From contig JAJQRA010000030.1 in NCBI GenBank assembly GCA_046533095.1, positions 269,034-333,033 on the forward strand: 64,000 nucleotides of DNA, in the 5' to 3' direction. The DNA comes from ZAX-1 sp046533095. Lineage in GTDB: Bacteria > Bacillota > Clostridia > Lachnospirales > Lachnospiraceae. A model generated the notes under the pieces. The model was not told the origin of the DNA, made no database searches, and saw only the letters and a program-made list of their open reading frames with translations. Positions 1 to 7,716 of this stretch are shown here, piece after piece; the stretch's first letter is position 1; each line of letters starts with the position of its first letter. Made by a program: the position numbers and the translations under genes.

Positions 1-555
1 CTCGTTGAAAATGTTGTGCGGAAAGAACCCTTCAAGAACATCAATGAACTGCGTATTGATACCCTCGTACTTTGTTGCACTCACCCCCTCGATTGTGAGG
101 TTCGTATTCTTGCCAACACCCACAAGAATGGAAACCCCGATGGTAAGGACAATGGAAATTGCCGTGTTAAAAAGTAGCCAAAACAACGAGCGAGTACCAA
201 GCGTTTTTAGCTTGTGCGAGTTGCCAAGCGACATCACAGAGGATAGGATTGCCAATAAAATCAGCGGTGCAACCAGTGCCTCGGTAATGCCGATATAGAC
301 ACGCCCAATGAGGCTCACATATTGCAGGTTGTCTGTAAAGTAGACCTGCCCACTCTCATCGTGCAGCAGAACCCTAAGCGCATTGATAAGCCACCCCTCA
401 TCGCAAAAGAGAAGGCCAATGAAGATACCGGCGACCAGTGAGAATACCAACAGCAGATTCCAGTTAAAACCTTTCCTACCCAGAAACCAAATGAGCACGT
501 ACAGCAGTGCGACCACGGACAAGGCCAGCAGTGCAAACCAATTATCAGAAAACAT
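1..555 (-). CDS. Sodium:dicarboxylate/amino-acid symporter family protein (3' part outside window)
   Basis: The reading frame opens with ATG at 555 (reverse strand), preceded by a strong AGGAGG, and stays open for 185 codons to the window edge, so the C-terminal half is missing. The protein begins MFSDNWFALLALSVV and shows alternating hydrophobic segments and polar loops: a first helix near residues 8-25, a second near 35-50, and later segments such as LVAPLILLAILSSVMSL. That last stretch, a helix with the pattern P-L-(I/V)-x(3)-I-x-S-(A/S)-(V/F)-x(2)-L, is typical of the dicarboxylate/amino-acid:cation symporter (SDF) family, including L-cystine importers of the TcyP type. It would sit in the cytoplasmic membrane and import an organic acid or amino acid with Na+ or H+. 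Substrate cannot be read from this fragment. It is transcribed in the same direction as the LysR gene upstream, but a terminator-like hairpin separates the two. Confidence 0.75.
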   Translation of the reverse strand, partial: MFSDNWFALLALSVVALLYVLIWFLGRKGFNWNLLLVFSLVAGIFIGLLFCDEGWLINALRVLLHDESGQVYFTDNLQYVSLIGRVYIGITEALVAPLILLAILSSVMSLGNSHKLKTLGTRSLFWLLFNTAISIVLTIGVSILVGVGKNTNLTIEGVSATKYEGINTQFIDVLEGFFPHNIFNE

Positions 556-640
556 AAATTCCCTCCTTTTTTATAAGCTCCCCACTTTTTTAGTGTAGTC
601 GAAGTATATCATCTTTTGTCAATAATTACTAGTTTTTTGC

Positions 641-683
641 ACAAAAAAAGACCGTTTATATACAAATGCAATATATAGACGGT
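641..683 (-). terminator. Rho-independent terminator for leftward transcription
   Basis: Read on the minus strand, an imperfect hairpin (ACCGTCTATATA pairing with TATATAAACGGT around a 9-nt loop) is followed directly by CTTTTTTTG. It would stop leftward transcription arriving from the LysR gene before the symporter gene. Confidence 0.65.
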
Positions 684-729
684 ATCTATTGGTTTTATCT
701 ATAAGTAACGATTCAGAAGGGATATCTGT

Positions 730-942
730 CTACAGGTATCCATAATCAATTGGTGCATAGTCAATCGGCGCATAGTCAATCGGCGCATAGTCAATCGGCG
801 CATAGTCAATTGGTGCATAATCAATCGGTGCATAGTCAATTGGTAAAAGGCACAAATTAGGTATAAGGAACTGTTCTTTAATAACCTTGACGTCTGACTG
901 GGTCTTTTTCCACCATGCTGCGTTGCCCTCAATCAGCGTAGC
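730..942 (-). pseudogene. Start-less small frame with PIDYA pentapeptide repeats
   Basis: On the minus strand a 70-codon frame runs from just after a TAA (943-945) to a TAG (730-732). It contains IEGNAAWWKKTQSDVKV and ends in seven consecutive P-I-D-Y-(A/G) units followed by YL and stop. No ATG, GTG or TTG with a ribosome binding site lies at its 5' end, so it looks like the 3' remnant of a small gene. It could instead be read through a frameshift from the preceding frame, which carries RQGVRMRHRLSYA. All differences between the seven repeat copies fall at third codon positions, which argues this frame was once translated and selected. I do not recognise the family. Confidence 0.35.
741..845. 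repeat. 15-bp tandem repeat, 7 copies
   Basis: Seven head-to-tail copies of a 15-bp unit (consensus catagtcaatcggcg) with variants at three positions (g/a, c/t, c/t). In the minus-strand frame each copy encodes Pro-Ile-Asp-Tyr-Ala. The rest of the 556-1044 gap holds the terminator at 641-683 and no other recognisable gene. Confidence 0.9.
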
Positions 943-1044
943 TTAGCCTATGCCTCATTCGGACACCTTGCCTGACGAAAAAATCTCTGCGTCATCTTGT
1001 CAAGTTTATTTCGCCACAGTCCCTAAGAAGGTACGGCTGGATTG

Positions 1045-1938
1045 TCATTCATGATAAAAATTACGTACAAACTGGATAAAATTCCAAATTTGCTTGGTCT
1101 GTATCCGGCTTTTTCGATAGGCAATATAATAGTTGCGGTAAATGCCCGGCTTTGCCAATGGAAATTCTAATATGCGTTTTGCCACTTTTAAGTCCTTTGT
1201 CACTTTTGCAGAAAGAATAGAAATACCAAGTCCATAGATAATGGACTGTTTAATGGCCTCTAAATCATTCATATACGCAATAATATGCAAAGAGCTGCTT
1301 GAAAATCCGAATGATTCCAAAAATAGGTCAGCTTCTTTTCTTGTCCCCGAGCCATCCTCACGCATGAGATAAGGCTCTTCTAAGAAGCGGGTTAAAGGTG
1401 CTTGCTCGTTTCTTAATGACAAGTAATAAGGAGTGGCAGGTGTTGCAAGAACCAATTCATCACTGCAAAGAACATCATAGCAACAACTGTCATCACTAAA
1501 CTTTGTTCCAATAATTCCAATATCTAAACTTCCGCTTACAATGCGATTGATAATTCCTTGGCTGTCGGATTGGACAAGATCAAAGGAAACAGTTGGAAAA
1601 TGATTGTGATAAGCAGATAAAATTTCTGGAATCAGATAGGCAGAAGGGATCGAAGAAACGCCAAGCTGTATCACATCTTGATTCGTATGATTAAATTCCC
1701 GTAAGGCTTTATCTCGTAGCCGAAGTAAGCTTTTGGCGTATTCATAAAATTGCTTGCCCTCTTTCGTTAAGGCAATATTTTTTGTGGTCCGCTGCAAAAG
1801 CTGTATATTAAGCTCTTTTTCCAAGGTGTGTATGTGCGTGCTTATCGTAGGCTGTGTAAGATACAGATGGTGTGCCGCTTCTGAAAAGCTATGCCATTCC
1901 ACTACTGCACAAAAGACCTCTAATTGTCTAAAATCCAT
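1045..1938 (-). CDS. LysR-family transcriptional regulator
   Basis: A 297-residue protein of normal LysR length. Residues 1-60 form the winged helix-turn-helix (MDFRQLEVFCAVVEWHSFSE, then AAHHLYLTQPTIST with the recognition helix QPTISTHI, then LEKELNIQLLQR). This is followed by a linker helix and a periplasmic-binding-protein-like effector domain (for example VIQLGVSSIPSAYLIPEIL near residue 90). It would bind DNA as a tetramer and respond to a small ligand. The N-terminus resembles LysR proteins linked to sulfur or selenium metabolism in Clostridia, but no such genes are in the window, so the target is unknown. It is transcribed leftward toward the symporter gene, a plausible but unproven target. 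A Shine-Dalgarno-like GAGGTG lies just before the ATG. Confidence 0.9.
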   Translation of the reverse strand: MDFRQLEVFCAVVEWHSFSEAAHHLYLTQPTISTHIHTLEKELNIQLLQRTTKNIALTKEGKQFYEYAKSLLRLRDKALREFNHTNQDVIQLGVSSIPSAYLIPEILSAYHNHFPTVSFDLVQSDSQGIINRIVSGSLDIGIIGTKFSDDSCCYDVLCSDELVLATPATPYYLSLRNEQAPLTRFLEEPYLMREDGSGTRKEADLFLESFGFSSSSLHIIAYMNDLEAIKQSIIYGLGISILSAKVTKDLKVAKRILEFPLAKPGIYRNYYIAYRKSRIQTKQIWNFIQFVRNFYHE

Positions 1939-2317
1939 AATTCACCTCTTATCGTAAGTTCTGATTCATGATTATACAAAAATCACATCGTTCTGTCAAT
2001 GCATAAAAACCGCTTTTAGCATAAATAAGTGAATCTCTGCTACGATTCACAGTTCATGGCCGCAAAGCCACTTTTGTATTATGATAGGAAAGTGCTCCTA
2101 TTATACAAAAACCCTCTGGGAGGATTCTTTATTCTTTGATTGTAGCCAAAGGCTACAGTATGCTATACTGTTTTTAAAGATAGGTGAAGACATTACGATA
2201 GAAAAAATATTAGGCGCATTAGAAAAGAAAAAAGTCGGAAACAAAAGCAACTTGGCGAAAAATGTGAAATGAATGAAGTTCAAATAAGAAAAACACAAAC
2301 GAAAGGAAGTGCCATAA
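1939..2317. other. Intergenic region with hairpins and a dispersed repeat copy
   Basis: Divergent region between the LysR gene and the Uma2-type gene. It holds a small TGGC/GCCA hairpin followed by CTTTTG near 2058, the family-B repeat at 2081-2136, and a short GTAGCC/GGCTAC hairpin near 2142-2156. A 63-codon open frame at 2081-2272 starts inside the repeat and has no credible ribosome binding site, so I do not call it a gene. Confidence 0.5.
2081..2136. repeat. Dispersed hairpin repeat, family B, copy 1
   Basis: About 45 bp shared with 3136-3186: an inverted repeat (atgatagga...tcctattat) followed by a CCCTC/GGGAGG mini-hairpin and then ggattctttattctt. In copy 2 the same flanks are split by an extra 48 bp or so. 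Confidence 0.7.
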
Positions 2318-2872
2318 ATGCCATTACATCAGGAAAAGAAAGAATATACGATCAAAGACTACGAATCGTTCCCCGAAGATGTAAGGGTTGAACTGATTGA
2401 CGGTCAAATCTTTTACCAAGCCGCACCGGTCCAGATACACCAAGAATTATTAGGTTATCTATATGCTGCCATTTTCAATTATATCCGTTCAAATAAAGGT
2501 CCATGCAAAGTTTTCCCCGCCCCATTTGCCGTTAGGCTAAACAAGGACGACAAAACAACCGTTGAACCGGATATCATCGTTGTATGCGATAAAGATAAAT
2601 TGGACGGTAAGCGTTGCAATGGTGCTCCGGATTGGATCATTGAGATTATATCGCCTAGCACGTCAAGGCACGACTACATTAGAAAACTTGCCTTGTACGA
2701 ATCAGCAGGTGTCCGTGAATATTGGATCGTAGATCCGGAAAATCAAATGGTAACCGTCTATTGTTTTGGCACCGAATACCTGTTTCCAAAACAATATGGA
2801 TTTACGGATACGATCAAGGCGTGCATATACGAAGACCTGTTTATTGACTTCTCCGATATAGACATAGAATAG
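2318..2872 (+). CDS. Uma2-family (DUF820) restriction-endonuclease-fold protein
   Basis: A 184-residue protein with the Uma2/DUF820 pattern. It has an N-terminal YTIKDYESFPEDVRVELIDG, then VEPDIIVVCD, then APDWIIEIISPSTS, then YESAGVREYWIVDPE. The Asp of EPD, the Glu of IEI and the nearby basic residues match the PD-(D/E)XK-like active-site arrangement. Family members are about 180-200 residues, so it is full length. Their biological role is largely unknown; some belong to mobile or defence-associated gene sets. The ATG follows AAAGGAAG with good spacing. It stands alone between repeat-rich gaps with no operon partner. Confidence 0.85.
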   Translation: MPLHQEKKEYTIKDYESFPEDVRVELIDGQIFYQAAPVQIHQELLGYLYAAIFNYIRSNKGPCKVFPAPFAVRLNKDDKTTVEPDIIVVCDKDKLDGKRCNGAPDWIIEIISPSTSRHDYIRKLALYESAGVREYWIVDPENQMVTVYCFGTEYLFPKQYGFTDTIKACIYEDLFIDFSDIDIE

Positions 2873-2885
2873 CTCACAGACAAGT

Positions 2886-2998
2886 GCCTGCACAGATCCT
2901 CTATTCAAAGGCAAGGAAACAGCTACGGATACAAAAAAGTCGTATCCGAAAAGATCAGCCTGCACAGATCCTCTATTCAAAGGCAAGGAAACGGCTAC
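2886..2998. repeat. Direct repeat pair downstream of the Uma2 gene
   Basis: A 41-bp segment at 2886-2926 (starting gcctgcacagatcctctatt) recurs nearly identically at 2958-2998, a 72-bp spacing. A CGGATAC/GTATCCG hairpin lies between the copies. This is one of many local duplications just beyond gene ends in this window. The remaining gap to 3339 holds family-B repeat copy 2 and no gene. Confidence 0.85.
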
Positions 2999-3135
2999 CC
3001 GATAGGCCTTTTCCGGATGCGTGGCATTACGAATCTCATATCCTACTTTTTCCAGATACGATATGAATTTACATCCTATTGTATAATAGTTTGCTAGTAT
3101 ACTGAGTCGCTTAGAAATGTATACTTGCTTTTTTG

Positions 3136-3246
3136 TATGATATGACAGGAAAGTGCTCCTATCATACAAAAACCCTCCGGGAGGATCGCACTGTGGCGTA
3201 TAAGGAAGTTGTTGCTGACGCAACCGTCGCAGGATTCTTTATTCTT
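3136..3246. repeat. Dispersed hairpin repeat, family B, copy 2
   Basis: Shares with 2081-2136 the hairpin around gaaagtgctcct, the CCCTCCGGGAGG mini-hairpin and, after about 48 extra bases, the end segment aggattctttattctt. A fragment carrying only this end segment lies at 56947-56966. Confidence 0.7.
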
Positions 3247-3339
3247 CACTTGCCATCATTTGGGGAATCAATTAGAATGGAAAGTAGTTCAACCATCAGA
3301 TTTACAGCACAAAAGATGTGCTATACGCTAGGAGGCTTT

Positions 3340-4266
3340 ATGGAGTTTACAACACTGATTATGGATTGCGGGGAATTACAGGGCGAGCACCAATCGGAAA
3401 ATCAATATCCCTCATTTCTAAAGGATTTGCTTATAAATCTTAAAAAAATTCATATAAATGTAATCGAATTATCACAATATGAACAAGCCAAGAAAACGAT
3501 ACATTCCCTAGTAGAATGGCTGCAGGATCAACATGCGAAACCTGAAAATTGCCTTCTCCTTACGACATCGGATAAAACGTTAGCCATGATTTCCTCCATG
3601 CCAATTGCAGCAATCGGATATAGGCATGAGGCAAACCAGACAGAAGAATTATGGGATGCAGATATGCTTATAGAAGAAAATGAATTAAAAAATTCGTTTG
3701 AGGAGATTGACTTAAAATTCTTAGAGCGAGTTTTTTGCCGGAAACATGGGATTCCATGGACGATATCCCAAACAAGCCGATGCACGTTGCGGGAAATGAC
3801 ATTGGAGGATTTAGAAGATCTATACGCAATCTATCAGGATAAAGATATCACAAGGTATATGGAAAATTTATATGAGCGGGAAAAAGAAGAGCGATATACA
3901 AAGAACTATATCGAGCAGATATACCATTTTTATGGCTTTGGCATGTGGATTGTCGTGGAAACGGTATCCGGGCGCATTATCGGGCGAGCAGGGCTAAACG
4001 TGACCAGAATACGTGACGAGTCATTGCTTGAAATGGGCTATATGATTTGCAAAGAATATCAAAACAAAGGATATGCCACAGAAGCCTGCAAAGCGGTTTT
4101 AGCATTTGCCAAAAGCGATACGGCATTTTTGCAAGTGAACTGCTTTATTCAAAAGGAAAATGGGATATCGATCCATATCGCAGATAAATTTGGTTTTGTA
4201 TGGAAAGAAGAGTTGCTATTAGATGGCAAAATGATGCAAAGGTACATTAAAATATTGCACGAATAG
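3340..4266 (+). CDS. GNAT-family N-acetyltransferase with an N-terminal HAD-like half
   Basis: A 308-residue protein. I place the start at the ATG at 3340, directly behind GGAGG. An in-frame ATG far upstream at 3133 lies inside a dispersed repeat and is unlikely. The C-terminal half (about residues 145-308) is a GNAT domain of the ribosomal-protein-acetyltransferase-like subgroup: LREMTLEDLEDLYAIYQD, then GRIIGRAGLN, then the acetyl-CoA-binding stretch EMGYMICKEYQNKGYATEA. The N-terminal half (LIMDCGEL, LLLTTSDKTLAMI, PIAAIGYRHE, ADMLIEE) looks like a degenerate HAD phosphatase-type fold lacking the usual DxD nucleophile motif. It would acetylate an amine on an unknown substrate. It is followed by a 25-bp repeat array, not by an operon partner. 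Confidence 0.8.
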   Translation: MEFTTLIMDCGELQGEHQSENQYPSFLKDLLINLKKIHINVIELSQYEQAKKTIHSLVEWLQDQHAKPENCLLLTTSDKTLAMISSMPIAAIGYRHEANQTEELWDADMLIEENELKNSFEEIDLKFLERVFCRKHGIPWTISQTSRCTLREMTLEDLEDLYAIYQDKDITRYMENLYEREKEERYTKNYIEQIYHFYGFGMWIVVETVSGRIIGRAGLNVTRIRDESLLEMGYMICKEYQNKGYATEACKAVLAFAKSDTAFLQVNCFIQKENGISIHIADKFGFVWKEELLLDGKMMQRYIKILHE

Positions 4267-4337
4267 AATATCGAATATAAGGCAAGGGAAAACAATGCAA
4301 AACAATGTAAAATAATGCAAAGCTGTATGAAAATCCA

Positions 4338-4406
4338 TTCAAACAATCCTTGAATCATACCGTTCAAACAATCCTTGAATCATACCATTCAAACAATCCT
4401 TGAATA
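4338..4406. repeat. 25-bp tandem repeat, 3 copies
   Basis: Three copies start at 4338, 4363 and 4388. Each contains the short inverted repeat TTCAA-acaatcc-TTGAA. It lies between the GNAT gene and the rel promoter. Confidence 0.85.
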
Positions 4407-4411
4407 AAACA

Positions 4412-4440
4412 TTGCAATTTAAGACAAGATTATTTATAAT
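4412..4440 (+). promoter_or_regulatory. Sigma-A-type promoter for the rel operon
   Basis: TTGCAA at 4412-4417 and TATAAT at 4435-4440 are separated by 17 bp, the optimal spacing. Transcription would start near 4447 and give a leader of about 97 nt before rel. Confidence 0.8.
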
Positions 4441-4543
4441 AGTAAAAATAACCATAGTAATTTGGTGCCTCAGTATTTGAGGTGTTTTGTGTAAAAGAGG
4501 CTATAATTATTGGCGTTGCCCTATGAAAGACGGGTGAAGATGT

Positions 4544-6874
4544 ATGGTAGATAATAAATCGAATGAACCAAGTGGAGACTGTACGCACCTTGAAGAAAGC
4601 AAATTTGCGGAAGAGCATATTCGTGATATCAAAGAATTTGAAAGCCACAGTGTGCTGTATGAGGATTTGATAGCTAGTTTAAAACGTTATCATCCGTCAG
4701 CAGATATCTCCATGATTGAAAAAGCATATAAGATTGCGACAGAGGCCCATAAGGGGCAAAAGCGCGTATCGGGTGAAGCATATATTATTCATCCTCTTTG
4801 TGTTGCCATTGTTTTAGCTGATTTAGAATTGGACAAGGAAACAATCGTAGCCGGAATCCTCCACGATGTGATCGAAGATACGGTTATGACAGAAGCAGAG
4901 ATTGTAGCAGAATTTGGCGCGGAAATCGCCCTGCTTGTGGATGGGGTTACGAAGTTGGGGCAATTATCCTATAAAGCGGATAAAGTGGAAGCACAGGCAG
5001 AAAATCTAAGAAAAATGTTTCTAGCTATGGCAAAAGACATCAGGGTCATATTGATTAAATTGGCAGATCGCCTCCACAATATGCGTACCTTAAAATATAT
5101 GGCACCCGAAAAACAAAAGGACAAGGCGCGGGAAACGATGGATATCTATGCCCCCATCGCACAGCGCCTTGGCATTGCAAAAGTAAAAATAGAACTAGAG
5201 GATTTATCCTTAAAGTATTTAGAGCCGGAAGCCTATTATGACCTGGTGGAAAAGGTGGATTTGCGAAAGAATGTCAGAGAAGACTATATTCAAAATTTGC
5301 TGGTGGAAGTGAGCCGATGCATGGAACAGGCAGGCATTGAAGCGAATATTGAGGGAAGGGCAAAACATTTTTTCAGCATTTATAAAAAGATGGTGAATCA
5401 AGAAAAAACCCTAGATCAGATTTATGATTTATTTGCAATTCGTATTCTTGTAAGTTCGGTCAAAGACTGCTATGCCGCCCTTGGCTTAATCCATGAGATG
5501 TATACGCCGATACCGGGGCGTTTTAAAGATTACATTGCCATGCCAAAACCCAATATGTACCAGTCTTTGCATACAACGTTGATTGGACCTAGCGGACAGC
5601 CGTTTGAAATCCAGATTCGGACATTTGAAATGCACCGGACTTCGGAATATGGAATTGCGGCACATTGGAAATATAAGGAAGGTGCAAAAGGAAATAAAGG
5701 AAATAAGGGGAATAAAAGCCCGATAGACCATGAAGAAGAGAAATTAAGCTGGCTTAGGGAAATTTTAGAATGGCAGAAAGATATGTCTGACAACAGGGAG
5801 TTCATGAGCCTGCTAAAAAATGACCTTGACTTGTTTACGGATGCGGTATTTTGCTTTACCCCTTCCGGAGATGTAAAAAATCTTCCAAACGGATCGAATC
5901 CAATTGATTTTGCCTACAGTATCCACTCTGCAGTCGGAAATAAAATGACGGGTGCAAAAGTGAATGGTAAATTGGTCAATATTGACTATATTATTCAAAA
6001 CGGCGACCGTATTGAGATTTTAACTTCCCAAAATTCCAAAGGACCAAGCCGCGACTGGCTCAATATTGTAAAAAGCACACAGGCGAAAAGCAAGATTAAC
6101 CAATGGTTCCATAGCGAATTTAAGGTTGAAAATATCATAAAAGGCAAAGAGATGGTTGCCTCGTATTGCAAATCGAAAGGGATTAATTTTGCGGATATCA
6201 ATAAGCTGGAGTATCAGCAGAAAATCATGCTAAAGTATGGATTTCGCGACTGGGATTCTACGCTGGCGGCAGTGGGGCATGGTGGTTTAAAAGAGGGCCA
6301 GATTATCAATAAGATGCTGGAATATTACAAAAAAGACCATGCAGTTCCGGTTACCGATGAAGATATACTTGAGCTTGTCAGTGAAAATAAAGAAAGCTAT
6401 TTAGGTGTTAAATCAAAAAGTGGGATTGTTGTCAGAGGGCTTCACGATGTGGCGGTGCGGTTTTCAAAGTGCTGTTCTCCGGTTCCCGGAGATGAAATCA
6501 TAGGGTTTGTAACAAGAGGAAGAGGATTATCGATCCATCGTACCGATTGTATCAATATGATCAATCTTTCCGATGCAGAGCGGGCAAGGCTTATAGATGC
6601 CGACTGGCAAGGCTATGAGGGCGGAGACAACGAACTATATTTAGCGGATATCCGGATTTATGGAAACAATCGAACCGGACTTTTGGTTGATATTACAAAA
6701 ACTTTTACGGAACGCCAGATAGATATAAAGGCGATCCATTCCACGACAAGCAAGCAGGGAATCGCTACCATTTCACTTTCTTTTAGCATCAAAGGAAAAG
6801 ACGAATTAAACAGCCTGATGGCAAAGCTTCGCCAGGTGGAGAGTGTCATTGATATTGAAAGGACCACCGGGTAA
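4544..6874 (+). CDS. rel: Bifunctional (p)ppGpp synthetase/hydrolase, RelA/SpoT family
   Basis: A 776-residue protein of the length expected for long Rel enzymes of Gram-positive bacteria, which make (p)ppGpp from ATP and GDP/GTP during starvation and also hydrolyse it. The HD hydrolase domain (about residues 40-200) has ILHDVIEDT with His107-Asp108, and RLADRLHNMRTL. The synthetase domain (about 240-380) has DLFAIRILV and KPNMYQSLHTTL, and ends in EYGIAAHWKYKEG. The TGS domain follows near 430-490 (AVFCFTPSGDVKNLP), and a C-terminal ACT domain closes the protein (ADIRIYGNNRTGLLVDITKT). Both catalytic halves look intact. It heads a run of housekeeping genes (MBL hydrolase, hemZ, hisS, aspS), an order common in Clostridia. 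Residues near 385-395 carry a small lysine/asparagine/glycine repeat (KGNKGNKGNK). Confidence 0.97.
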   Translation: MVDNKSNEPSGDCTHLEESKFAEEHIRDIKEFESHSVLYEDLIASLKRYHPSADISMIEKAYKIATEAHKGQKRVSGEAYIIHPLCVAIVLADLELDKETIVAGILHDVIEDTVMTEAEIVAEFGAEIALLVDGVTKLGQLSYKADKVEAQAENLRKMFLAMAKDIRVILIKLADRLHNMRTLKYMAPEKQKDKARETMDIYAPIAQRLGIAKVKIELEDLSLKYLEPEAYYDLVEKVDLRKNVREDYIQNLLVEVSRCMEQAGIEANIEGRAKHFFSIYKKMVNQEKTLDQIYDLFAIRILVSSVKDCYAALGLIHEMYTPIPGRFKDYIAMPKPNMYQSLHTTLIGPSGQPFEIQIRTFEMHRTSEYGIAAHWKYKEGAKGNKGNKGNKSPIDHEEEKLSWLREILEWQKDMSDNREFMSLLKNDLDLFTDAVFCFTPSGDVKNLPNGSNPIDFAYSIHSAVGNKMTGAKVNGKLVNIDYIIQNGDRIEILTSQNSKGPSRDWLNIVKSTQAKSKINQWFHSEFKVENIIKGKEMVASYCKSKGINFADINKLEYQQKIMLKYGFRDWDSTLAAVGHGGLKEGQIINKMLEYYKKDHAVPVTDEDILELVSENKESYLGVKSKSGIVVRGLHDVAVRFSKCCSPVPGDEIIGFVTRGRGLSIHRTDCINMINLSDAERARLIDADWQGYEGGDNELYLADIRIYGNNRTGLLVDITKTFTERQIDIKAIHSTTSKQGIATISLSFSIKGKDELNSLMAKLRQVESVIDIERTTG

Positions 6875-6978
6875 GAGAAAATAGCGGAAGGTATCGTGAT
6901 ATACCATGAAAGCAAACCGATATAAAAGGAAGAGCCATTGGATGTGGCAACCAATGAAAATAGAGTGGCATACAATCT

Positions 6979-7086
6979 TTAAGATAGGATTTTCGTAAGA
7001 AGGAAAGAGGAATTTTATGCACGGTATCGGTCGAACAAAAAGGCGGTACAGATAAGTTTTTCACAAGGGGAAAGAGGAATTTTATG
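6979..7086 (+). repeat. Duplicated ribosome-binding/start region upstream of the MBL gene
   Basis: The segment ggaaagaggaattttatg occurs twice, with its ATG at 7017 and at 7084 (67 bp apart), and the flanking bases are also similar. The first copy opens a 12-codon frame (MHGIGRTKRRYR) ending in TAA. The second is the true start of the hydrolase gene. Confidence 0.8.
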
Positions 7087-7716
7087 GCAGATATAAAGAT
7101 AGAAAAATATTTTGTTGGTGAAGTAGGCACAAATTGTTATTTTGTTATCAATCAGGATACAAAAGAAATGCTCATTGTTGATCCCGGAGGCAGTGCCGAA
7201 AAATTAGCAGGCATGATCAAAAAGGAGCATTATCAACCGATTGCAATTTTATTGACGCATGGGCATTTTGACCACGCAATGGACGCAAATCGACTTTCAG
7301 AAGAGTATCATATTAAAATATATGCCCATGAGGATGAACGGCAGACATTAGAACAGCCACAGCTAAACCTGACAGGCATGATAGGGCAGCAAAAACAGTA
7401 CCATGCAGATGTGTTTGTAAAAGATGGTGAAATACTTCATTTAGCAGAAATGGATATTAAGGTATTGCATACGCCGGGGCACACAGTAGGTGGCTGCTGC
7501 TTTTATTTGGAGGAAGAAAAGGTGCTTTTAAGCGGAGATACGCTTTTTTCACAATCGGTAGGGAGAACAGACTTTCCAAAAGGAAGCCATGCTACACTTA
7601 TTCGGTCTATTAAAGATAAATTAATGGTTTTGCCGGATGATACAATGGTATATCCGGGTCACGAAGACAGCACCAGTATAGGGAGGGAACGCAAATACAA
7701 TCCGTTTATCGTATGA
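7084..7716 (+). CDS. MBL-fold metallo-hydrolase (glyoxalase II-like)
   Basis: A 210-residue single-domain metallo-beta-lactamase-fold enzyme. The metal-binding motif T-H-G-H-F-D-H is at residues 58-64. Further ligands are in HTPGHTVGGCC (His and neighbours near 138), the bridging Asp in LSGDTLF, and the final His in VYPGHEDST. This pattern matches the YcbL/glyoxalase II-like group, which hydrolyses thioesters such as S-lactoylglutathione analogues; the physiological substrate in Clostridia is uncertain. The gene sits between rel and hemZ and overlaps hemZ by 4 bp (ATGA), which indicates translational coupling. Confidence 0.9.
   Translation: MADIKIEKYFVGEVGTNCYFVINQDTKEMLIVDPGGSAEKLAGMIKKEHYQPIAILLTHGHFDHAMDANRLSEEYHIKIYAHEDERQTLEQPQLNLTGMIGQQKQYHADVFVKDGEILHLAEMDIKVLHTPGHTVGGCCFYLEEEKVLLSGDTLFSQSVGRTDFPKGSHATLIRSIKDKLMVLPDDTMVYPGHEDSTSIGRERKYNPFIV

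Noticed and set aside
2702..3223. 173-codon minus-strand frame over the Uma2 3' end
   Set aside because: Antisense to a real gene and to direct repeats; no start signal.
3133..3339. Upstream start for the GNAT gene at 3133
   Set aside because: The extra residues come from dispersed repeat B, while ATG 3340 has a perfect GGAGG.
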